DNA of 9,839 nucleotides. Source: Spirochaetales bacterium. Its GTDB lineage: Bacteria; Spirochaetota; Spirochaetia; DTKZ01. Position numbers and translations under genes: made by a program. Below are positions 1 to 5,309 of this stretch, piece by piece (positions within the stretch are counted from its first letter, which is position 1; every line of letters starts with the position of its first letter). The DNA lies in the NCBI GenBank assembly GCA_031274005.1, contig JAISQU010000287.1, forward strand, positions 1 to 9,839, in the 5' to 3' direction. The notes beneath the pieces are model-generated. The model worked only from the letters and a program-made list of their open reading frames with translations, was not told the origin of the DNA and did not search any database.

Positions 1-100
1 AGCCCCTGGGTCGCGCCAGGGATTGCAGCGTAAATCCTTTTGGCACAGCCAAAAGATTGAAGCGGAAAGCCCGGTTTTTTGCGAAGCAAAAAAGGCGCAC
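1..100. repeat. Left copy of hairpin-linker repeat (inverted relative to right end)
   Basis: Three short perfect hairpins lie in a row. The first has arms CCCTGG (4-9) and CCAGGG (16-21). The second has arms CTTTTGGC (37-44) and GCCAAAAG (48-55) with loop ACA. The third has arms TTTTTTGC (75-82) and GCAAAAAA (86-93) with loop GAA. The linkers between them, 22-36 and 56-74, are near-copies of each other (ATTGCAGCGTAAATC and ATTGAAGCGGAAAGC). Bases 19-74 match the reverse complement of 9784-9839 at 51 of 56 positions, counted by eye. The array appears to begin before base 1. I see no open reading frame in it. The family is unknown to me; REP-like, MITE-like or structural-RNA origins are all possible. 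Confidence 0.85.
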
Positions 101-140
101 GGAAAAAATTGGTGCACCCCCCCGCCCCGAACTAAGTCGC

Positions 141-168
141 TTGACAAATGTCCATAATCGGATAAATT
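141..168 (+). promoter_or_regulatory. Sigma-70-type promoter of the CoA-transferase gene
   Basis: There is a perfect -35 box TTGACA at 141-146, a 16-base spacer, and a -10 box TAAATT at 163-168 (4 of 6 consensus bases). The expected transcription start falls near 174-176, directly at the ATG at 177, so the transcript would be leaderless or nearly so. A second -10-like hexamer, CATAAT (153-158), has no partnering -35 box. Confidence 0.6.
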
Positions 169-176
169 CATAGCCT

Positions 177-1745
177 ATGAAAGTACAAATAATGTCTGCA
201 GGGCAGGCGGCGGCGCTTGTGAAAGATAACGATACGGTTTCCCTGCCGGGTCACGGGGGCGGCATTCTGGTCGCGGAGTGTGTGCTGGAAGCCATAGAAA
301 AGCGCTTTCTTGAAACGGGCCGGCCGCGGAATCTTTTCTTGTTCCATGTAAGCGGGATGGGCAACAAAAAAGATCAGGGACCCAGCCATTTTGCCCACAC
401 GGGAATGGTACGGAAGGTTCTGGGCGGGCATTGGGGCTGGTCGCCGACCATGTCGCAGATGGCTATCAATAACGAGATTGAGGCGTATACGCTTCCCCAG
501 GGGGTTCTTTCGCTGCTGCTGCGGGAGATCGGTTCAAAACGGGCCGGGCTGGTTACCCGCGTGGGCCTGGGGACATACGCCGATCCCCGCGTGGAGGGAG
601 GCAAACTCAACTCCCGCACACAAGAAGATATTGTCCAGGTCGTGAACCTGGGCGGGGAAGAGCTTCTTTTTTACAAGGCCTTCCCCATTGATGTTGCGAT
701 TATTCAGGGTTCCACGGCGGACGAAGAGGGAAACATCAGTCTTGAAAACGAACCGTCAAATCTTGAGATGTACGCGACCGCGCAGGCGGCCTACAACTCC
801 GGCGGCATAGTCATTGCCCAGGTGAAGAGGCTTGTGCAGGCCAAACAGATACCGCCCCGCCATGTGCAGATACCGGGTTTCATGATAAAGGCTCTGGTGG
901 TAAATCCGAGTCAATGGCAGAGTATCGAGGGTGAAAACAATGTGGGGTTTGCCGGCTCCTACAGAATTCCTCTGAGCCAGATGCCGCGCCTGGAGTTCGA
1001 TCCGCGTAAATGGGTTGCGCGCCGGGCGGCTCTGGAACTGCGCCCCGATACCATCGTTAACCTTGGTTTCGGGATTGCCGACGGTGTGGCGAATATCGCG
1101 GCGGAAGAAGGTCTTATCGGCAAATTCAACTTTTGCATAGAGCAGGGTCTCATCGGAGGGATTCCGGCGAAGGGCGATATTTTTGGAGCGTGCCTCAATC
1201 CGGACGCGGTTGTTGACGCTCCGTCCCAGTTTGACTTTTTCCACGGCGGCGGGCTGGATATGGCTTTTCTTGGCATGGCGCAGTCCGATGAAAAAGGAAA
1301 TGTTAATGTCAGCAAATTCGGCGCGTCCATCACCGGCGCGGGAGGCTTTGTCGACATAAGCCAGAATACGCGCAAAGTCACTTTCTGCGGAACCTTTACC
1401 GCGGGCGGAGTCCGGATTGTCTGTGAAAACGGAAAGCTCCGCATTGCGCGGGAGGGGAAATTCAGGAAGTTCGTCCCCGCTGTGGAACAAATAACTTTTA
1501 ACGGCGATTTGGCCCGCGGGCGGAAGCAGGAGATTCTCTACGTCACCGAGCGGGCCGTTTTCAGCCTGATGCCCGAGGGCCTTACCCTGACGGAGATCGC
1601 TCCCGGCCTTGATCTTGAAAAAGACATTCTTGGGCAAATGGAATTCAGGCCCCGCATAGCGGACCCGTTAAAAACCATGGACCAAAAAATCTTTCTCGAT
1701 TGTCCCATGGGCCTGGAATCATCTCCCCCGTGGAGCGGAAAATAA
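177..1745 (+). CDS. Acetate/propionate-type CoA-transferase (family I, Pct/YdiF-like)
   Basis: This 522-residue protein resembles the fused-subunit family I CoA-transferases typified by propionate CoA-transferase. These move CoA between acyl-CoA and free acids such as acetate or propionate in the cytoplasm, through a glutamyl-CoA thioester. The N-terminal half starts with the typical MKVQIMSAGQAAALV and a glycine-rich loop (about residues 25-29). The C-terminal half has the catalytic-glutamate region IEQGLIGG, placing the nucleophile at Glu322, followed by GGGLDMAFLG, GNVNVSKFG and the FCGTFTAGG signature. Length is normal and both halves look intact. The start at 177 is chosen by family match although no Shine-Dalgarno sequence precedes it; the next ATG (192) has none either. 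The gene converges on the MaoC-like gene with only 10 bases between stop codons. The exact acyl substrate cannot be told. Confidence 0.9.
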   Translation: MKVQIMSAGQAAALVKDNDTVSLPGHGGGILVAECVLEAIEKRFLETGRPRNLFLFHVSGMGNKKDQGPSHFAHTGMVRKVLGGHWGWSPTMSQMAINNEIEAYTLPQGVLSLLLREIGSKRAGLVTRVGLGTYADPRVEGGKLNSRTQEDIVQVVNLGGEELLFYKAFPIDVAIIQGSTADEEGNISLENEPSNLEMYATAQAAYNSGGIVIAQVKRLVQAKQIPPRHVQIPGFMIKALVVNPSQWQSIEGENNVGFAGSYRIPLSQMPRLEFDPRKWVARRAALELRPDTIVNLGFGIADGVANIAAEEGLIGKFNFCIEQGLIGGIPAKGDIFGACLNPDAVVDAPSQFDFFHGGGLDMAFLGMAQSDEKGNVNVSKFGASITGAGGFVDISQNTRKVTFCGTFTAGGVRIVCENGKLRIAREGKFRKFVPAVEQITFNGDLARGRKQEILYVTERAVFSLMPEGLTLTEIAPGLDLEKDILGQMEFRPRIADPLKTMDQKIFLDCPMGLESSPPWSGK

Positions 1746-1758
1746 CAGGCCGCTGTTA
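1743..1758. terminator. Short hairpin built from the two convergent stop codons
   Basis: TAACAG (1743-1748) and CTGTTA (1753-1758) form a 6-bp stem with a GCCG loop. The stop codon of the CoA-transferase is the start of one arm and the stop of the MaoC-like gene is the other. There is no real T-tract on the forward side; on the reverse strand TTTTCC follows. It may act as a weak or shared terminator, but the intrinsic-terminator case is incomplete. Confidence 0.35.
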
Positions 1759-2217
1759 CCCCTGCGTCACGGGTTTGCGCATCATCATAATGCTCTTGAC
1801 GCCGGCCTGGGCAACCTGAGCGGTGTCTTCGTTGAAAACCTCGAATTTCAGCTTGAGGATGCCGCGGTCGGGCTTGCTCCTGCTGAAAATAACATCGGCT
1901 ACCTCAATAGCGCAGTGAATCGTGTTGCCGAAAAAAATCGGAGAAAGAAACTTCCACTCTTCTATCTGCGCGAAGGCGATGGCAGTGGTGGAAATCAAAT
2001 CCAGCCGGAAGAAAAGCCCGTGGGCAACCGAAAGACCCAAAAGCCCGTGCGCTATGCGCGTGCCGAACTGACTTTTTTTCATCTCGTGTTCGTCGGTATG
2101 AACACGGGCGTAGTCGCCGGTCATTCCCGCGAACATAACAACATCGGTTTCCGTAATGGTTCTGCCCGGCGTAAGATATTTTTCTCCCACAACAAACTCA
2201 TCAAGATATTTACTCAT
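1756..2217 (-). CDS. MaoC-like hot-dog-fold hydratase/dehydratase
   Basis: This 153-residue protein is the usual size for a single-domain MaoC/R-hydratase. These enzymes add or remove water on enoyl-CoA or 3-hydroxyacyl-CoA substrates as cytoplasmic hot-dog-fold oligomers. The active-site signature is present: FAGMTGDYARVHTDEH gives catalytic Asp35 and His40, followed by FGTRIAHGLLGLSVAHGLF, the conserved helix. The ATG at 2217 is preferred because AGGAG sits at 2225-2229, 7 bases upstream. A longer reading from 2271 would begin inside the gene's own promoter. It follows the shikimate-dehydrogenase-like gene on the same strand after 85 bases, but has its own promoter. The CoA-transferase next door suggests an acyl-CoA substrate; this is inference. 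Confidence 0.88.
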   Translation of the reverse strand: MSKYLDEFVVGEKYLTPGRTITETDVVMFAGMTGDYARVHTDEHEMKKSQFGTRIAHGLLGLSVAHGLFFRLDLISTTAIAFAQIEEWKFLSPIFFGNTIHCAIEVADVIFSRSKPDRGILKLKFEVFNEDTAQVAQAGVKSIMMMRKPVTQG

Positions 2218-2224
2218 GGCTCGT

Positions 2225-2229
2225 CTCCT
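2225..2229 (-). promoter_or_regulatory. Ribosome binding site that fixes the MaoC start
   Basis: On the reverse strand AGGAG lies 7 bases before the ATG at 2217 and inside the predicted short leader. It supports the 153-residue form over the 171-residue extension. Confidence 0.75.
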
Positions 2230-2241
2230 GTTTTCTAACGC

Positions 2242-2271
2242 ATTGTATCCCGCGGCCGGGAAATTTGTCAA
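2242..2271 (-). promoter_or_regulatory. Strong promoter of the MaoC-like gene with a palindrome in the spacer
   Basis: Read on the reverse strand there is a perfect TTGACA (2266-2271), an 18-base spacer and TACAAT (2242-2247, 5 of 6 consensus bases). Transcription would start near 2235, giving a leader of about 18 bases that contains the ribosome binding site. The spacer contains TCCCG-GCCG-CGGGA (2249-2262), an inverted repeat lying exactly between the two boxes, which is a classic place for a repressor or a MerR-type regulator. The regulator is not in the window. Confidence 0.7.
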
Positions 2272-2302
2272 ACAGAATTCTTTCCGCGGCAGGGCAGCCG
2301 CA

Positions 2303-3250
2303 TTAATTTATACGCCGGCCCTCCTCCCCGCAAAACCAGGCTTCAATATCATCCAGGCTTTTCGCGACAGGGCCGGCGGGCAAGCCTTCAAGATCGCTGT
2401 ATGTTTCGGCGGCGCAGCGGAACTGTCCGTAGAGCATCCTGCGGCCGTCTATACAGGTTCGCCCCGCGGCGCGGACAGCCAGGGCAAACTCGGCCATCGC
2501 GCCGTAGCGCACATCGGCGAACAGAATATGCGAAGGCAGGTTTTCTATCACAGCCGCGCCGAAAGGGGCGGCCTCTGTTATGGCGCTGATGATGATATCC
2601 GCCCGGGGCGCCGCAGCGCCCGCCGACTCCCAGGCGGCTGCCCGCGCCTTTCTTCCCGGCCGGCAGTGGGGGGAGAGGACTTGCGCCAAAGCCGCGGCGT
2701 CTTCCTGAACAATATTGACAATGATGAGATCGGCGCCGCCGCGGACAAGCTCGTAGCCTATCTGACGGGCGGCGCCCCCCGCGCCGGCAAGCAGGGCCGT
2801 CCGGCCTTCGGGGGAAAGGTGTTTACCTACGGCGCGGATCATCCCCAGCCCGTCGGTGCAGTCGGCGACAAGTTCCCCATGATGAGGATTGCCCGTCAGG
2901 TGGTTAACGCTTTGCAGGACGCGGGATCTTTCGCCAAGCCGGATTTTCCAGGGTAAAGAAGAAAGACAGGCAAACGCCGCGGTTTTATAGGGGTTTGTGA
3001 TGGTTAAGTCGATAAAGCCGGGAAGCTCAAAAACAGCCCGCATAAAATCCGCGAGCCTTCCCGCGCTAGGAATATCGAAGGCTGTGTAATACCCGTGTAT
3101 GTTAAGGGAATCGAAAAACCTGTTCCAGAGCGCGGGGCTTTGGGAATACTTCGAGGGGGTTTGCCCGCCGGCTATGCCTCCCAAAACAGCGGCCGGAGGC
3201 GGCCGCAGAAAAGGATCGTTTGTCAAAAAGGATTTAACAACGCCGCTCAC
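2303..3250 (-). CDS. Shikimate/quinate dehydrogenase-family oxidoreductase (AroE-like)
   Basis: The product has 315 residues from a GTG start (3250) with GGAGG 5 bases upstream. Members reduce dehydroshikimate or oxidise shikimate/quinate with NAD(P) in the cytoplasm. The substrate-binding half keeps Ser36 and Ser38 (SQSP, matching SKSP of AroE), the catalytic lysine Lys89 in LTITNPYK, Asn116 (SVN) and Asp133 (DCTDGLG). The nucleotide half has GAGGAA (156-161), and DGRRML...Q near the C-terminus matches the final helix. It is longer than E. coli AroE (272 residues), mainly by an N-terminal extension and a C-terminal tail. The NRT motif that clamps the NADP phosphate is replaced by N179-I-V, so cofactor use may differ. 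With a MaoC hydratase downstream and a CoA-transferase opposite, a catabolic role (quinate, or an alicyclic acid) is at least as likely as biosynthesis. Confidence 0.85.
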   Translation of the reverse strand: MSGVVKSFLTNDPFLRPPPAAVLGGIAGGQTPSKYSQSPALWNRFFDSLNIHGYYTAFDIPSAGRLADFMRAVFELPGFIDLTITNPYKTAAFACLSSLPWKIRLGERSRVLQSVNHLTGNPHHGELVADCTDGLGMIRAVGKHLSPEGRTALLAGAGGAARQIGYELVRGGADLIIVNIVQEDAAALAQVLSPHCRPGRKARAAAWESAGAAAPRADIIISAITEAAPFGAAVIENLPSHILFADVRYGAMAEFALAVRAAGRTCIDGRRMLYGQFRCAAETYSDLEGLPAGPVAKSLDDIEAWFCGEEGRRIN

Positions 3251-3283
3251 CCTGTCCTCCGGTTTCCGCAGTCAGCGATTCAG

Positions 3284-3289
3284 TTTATA
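3284..3289 (-). promoter_or_regulatory. Possible -10 box for the AroE-like gene
   Basis: Reverse-strand TATAAA (3284-3289) lies about 34 bases before the GTG start, leaving room for a leader with the GGAGG site. No convincing -35 box is visible at the right distance; TGCATT is the nearest. It is tentative. Confidence 0.3.
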
Positions 3290-3293
3290 CCGC

Positions 3294-3322
3294 TTGCGCG
3301 GAAAATGCATAGCCCCTATACT
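3294..3322 (+). promoter_or_regulatory. Promoter of the MarC-family gene, apparently leaderless
   Basis: TTGCGC (3294-3299) and TATACT (3317-3322, 5 of 6 consensus bases) are separated by exactly 17 bases. The predicted start of transcription, about 3328-3330, is next to the ATG at 3332, and there is no purine-rich ribosome binding site between them. Confidence 0.55.
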
Positions 3323-3331
3323 GGCAGAATT

Positions 3332-3958
3332 ATGATTTCCCGGTTTTTGCCGATTTTTGCTACTATTTTTATAGTCATTGATCCCATTGGCCTTGTTCCC
3401 CTTTATATAGGCCTGACAGCACATATCCCCGGGGAGCGGAAAAAACAAATCATCGCGAAGGCGGTGTTCATCTCTTTTGTCGTGCTGGCTGTTTTTATTG
3501 TTCTGGGAAAATGGATACTCGCGGTTTTGGGCATCCAGACCGGCGCTTTTTATATCGCCGGCGGCATTATGCTTTTTATTGTTTCCCTTGAAATGCTTTT
3601 TGGCCGTCCCACACAGTCAAAAGTTTCCAACCGCGAAACTCCCCCGGAAGATGACGCGGGCATCGCGGTGTTCCCCCTGGCTATCCCCATGCTCGCCGGC
3701 CCCGGGGCCATTACCGCCATAATTCTTTTTACCGGCTCAGGAGATCACCTGACCATGATGGCCATGCTTTTTTCCGCCATCAGCATGACGCTTGCCGCCG
3801 TGTGGATTATTCTGAGCGCTTCGAATTTCATTCTTGGCGCTCTGGGTAAAACCGGCGTTTCGGTCATAGAGCGCATTGTCGGGATTCTTTTATCGGGCCT
3901 TTCCATACAGTTCGTTTATGACGGCGTCATCAAGCTGGGGTTTTTGCCCCCGGTTTAG
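3332..3958 (+). CDS. MarC-family integral membrane protein
   Basis: This 208-residue, strongly hydrophobic protein has about six membrane segments (roughly residues 5-27, 42-66, 71-90, 112-133, 141-163, 180-203). It has the two hallmark MarC-family motifs: DPIG at 17-20 (in FIVIDPIGLVPLY) and PLAIPMLAGPGAI at 115-127. Length is typical. The charged stretch 91-109 is the central loop between the two halves. The family sits in the inner membrane. Despite its name its physiological role is not established, and the old link to multiple antibiotic resistance did not hold up. The start at 3332 agrees with the family N-terminus and with the promoter position; an upstream extension in the same frame would overlap the divergent gene and its promoter. 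It is divergent from the AroE-like gene across 81 bases. Confidence 0.9.
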   Translation: MISRFLPIFATIFIVIDPIGLVPLYIGLTAHIPGERKKQIIAKAVFISFVVLAVFIVLGKWILAVLGIQTGAFYIAGGIMLFIVSLEMLFGRPTQSKVSNRETPPEDDAGIAVFPLAIPMLAGPGAITAIILFTGSGDHLTMMAMLFSAISMTLAAVWIILSASNFILGALGKTGVSVIERIVGILLSGLSIQFVYDGVIKLGFLPPV

Positions 3959-4024
3959 TTTCCCGACAAAGGCGCGGGGCATGGACCCGCTTGCGAGTCA
4001 ACAGAAATATGGCTCTGTAAATTA

Positions 4025-4052
4025 TTGTTCAGAAACTAAAGTTTCCGAACAA
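4025..4052. repeat. Inverted repeat in the leader of the lipoprotein gene
   Basis: TTGTTCAGAAAC (4025-4036) and GTTTCCGAACAA (4041-4052) are 12-base arms with one mismatch around a TAAA loop. It ends 19 bases before the ATG at 4072 and 7 bases before the ribosome binding site AAGGA (4060-4064). It could be a protein-binding operator or an mRNA hairpin. It is not a terminator, because there is no following T-tract. The 113-base gap between 3958 and 4072 also holds two weak 5-bp hairpins (3974-3990 and 4001-4018) and no clear promoter. Confidence 0.7.
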
Positions 4053-4071
4053 CTCTCATAAGGAAACCAGT

Positions 4072-5289
4072 ATGAAAAAGAAACAAAACATTTTGGCGGG
4101 CGGAGTCTTTGGAGTCCTTTGTGTCCTTGCCGGTCTTTTTTCCTGCGCATCCTCCCCCGCGCGGCAGGCTTTTCTGCCCCTCGCGGACGGGTGGTATACC
4201 TACAACTTCGAACGCACGCTCAAAGGCATTCAGGACGAGTACGAGTTCAGCTCCGCCACAGGCATGAGCATGATACAGGAAATTACTTTGAAACAGAACG
4301 GAACCGTCACCTACTGCGAAAACGGCGCCCTGTTTGACCCTGTTCTTTCCATCCTGCTGAGCGTGGCGGACGACGGAAAAATCTCAAGCCGCGATAACCC
4401 CTCGGTTTCAGGCAGCGTGAGCGAGACCGGCGATTTTTACTGGTCCGGGACGCTTGAACTGCACGGGAGGCTCAACGGGATTTTCATAAAAGGCGTCCTG
4501 GCTTTTCTTCCCCGGGAGGAGAGGGCGGGAAGCGAATACGACGGCCTTTATCACATGAGGGACACAGGAACAGGCAGGCGGCAGCTTGTGCGGGTCGCGG
4601 ATGGTCTGTACACATGGAGATACCTTGACGATGAAGGCGGCGGGGAAGAAGGCTTTGAACCCTGGCCCACGCTGATACGGCCCGACGGTTCCTTTAATTT
4701 CGATATGGAGATTACCACGGCGCTGGAAATGGGCGCTCTGGGCAGGAGCGATTATTCTACGGCGTTTTTCAGCGACGGAAAAATAACCGCGGGAAAAAGC
4801 ATTTCCGTACGCGAATACGCGAAAACATCCGGAATGGGCCGGACTGCGGCGGATGAGGCGCCCCACATTTATTCAGGCGGCCTTGCCCGGCAGGGGGAAT
4901 ATCCCAACGAGGCTGCCCCCGATGATGCCGGAAAGAAAATCCCCGCGGCCGTGCGTTCTTCTTCGGCGAATAGAGACTGGTCGCAGTATCCCGACTGGTA
5001 TCTGCGGCCGCCCCAAAGCGGCAGCCTGCTCTATGCCGCGGGCGAGAAAACCTTTGCGGATAAAACCACGGCCCTTGCCATGGCTGAAGCCGCCGCCGCC
5101 GCGGATATAGCGATGTACAGGCGCATGCGTGTAGAAAAAACATCTACGGCGGCAGCCGGCGGACAGGGCCTGAGCGCGAACACAATTGTAAGATCCGAGT
5201 CCTCGCAGAAACTGTCATACAAAGTCGTAAAAAGTTTTTATAACGAAAACACGCAGACCGCCTTTGTGCTGGTTGAAGCGGCGCCGTAA
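4072..5289 (+). CDS. Outer-envelope lipoprotein with duplicated module and LPP20-like C-terminus
   Basis: The product has 405 residues; the start is supported by AAGGA 7 bases upstream. The N-terminus is a lipoprotein signal: MKKK, a hydrophobic run, then LFSC with the acylated cysteine at residue 25. LFS before Cys is a relaxed, spirochaete-like lipobox. Residues about 36-140 and 174-260 each open with the same ADG(W/L)YT(Y/W) motif (38-44 and 176-182). They look like two copies of a beta-rich, roughly 100-residue module with aromatic and DG turns. Residues about 300-405 (WSQYPDWYLRPP..., then an alanine-rich helix and YKVVKSFYNENTQTAFVLVEA) resemble the LPP20-type lipoprotein domain. The function is unknown. 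It converges on the contractile-injection operon across 20 bases, so the adjacency may be incidental. Confidence 0.8.
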   Translation: MKKKQNILAGGVFGVLCVLAGLFSCASSPARQAFLPLADGWYTYNFERTLKGIQDEYEFSSATGMSMIQEITLKQNGTVTYCENGALFDPVLSILLSVADDGKISSRDNPSVSGSVSETGDFYWSGTLELHGRLNGIFIKGVLAFLPREERAGSEYDGLYHMRDTGTGRRQLVRVADGLYTWRYLDDEGGGEEGFEPWPTLIRPDGSFNFDMEITTALEMGALGRSDYSTAFFSDGKITAGKSISVREYAKTSGMGRTAADEAPHIYSGGLARQGEYPNEAAPDDAGKKIPAAVRSSSANRDWSQYPDWYLRPPQSGSLLYAAGEKTFADKTTALAMAEAAAAADIAMYRRMRVEKTSTAAAGGQGLSANTIVRSESSQKLSYKVVKSFYNENTQTAFVLVEAAP

Positions 5290-5309
5290 AAAACCCCCTT
5301 CCGCCGCCC

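Noticed and set aside
22..74. CRISPR array, because the ATTGAAGCGGAAA linker recalls the ATTGAAAC end of many CRISPR repeats
   Set aside because: Intervals are palindromes rather than unique spacers, repeats are only about 15 bases and imperfect, and no cas gene is present.
756..1637. 293-codon reverse open frame inside the CoA-transferase gene
   Set aside because: It lies wholly opposite a clear family I CoA-transferase, and the translation has no recognisable motif. GC-rich coding sequence often leaves long antisense frames.
1756..2271. Longer 171-residue form of the MaoC-like protein
   Set aside because: Its ATG overlaps the TTGACA box of the gene's own promoter, so it would not be transcribed; the start at 2217 has a good ribosome site.
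2156..2956. 266-codon forward open frame opposite the AroE-like and MaoC-like genes
   Set aside because: It spans two reverse genes plus their promoter, has arginine/glycine-rich low-information sequence and no plausible start site.
3974..3990. GCGGG/CCCGC hairpin after the MarC gene as a terminator
   Set aside because: The stem is only 5 bp with a 7-base loop and no T-tract follows.
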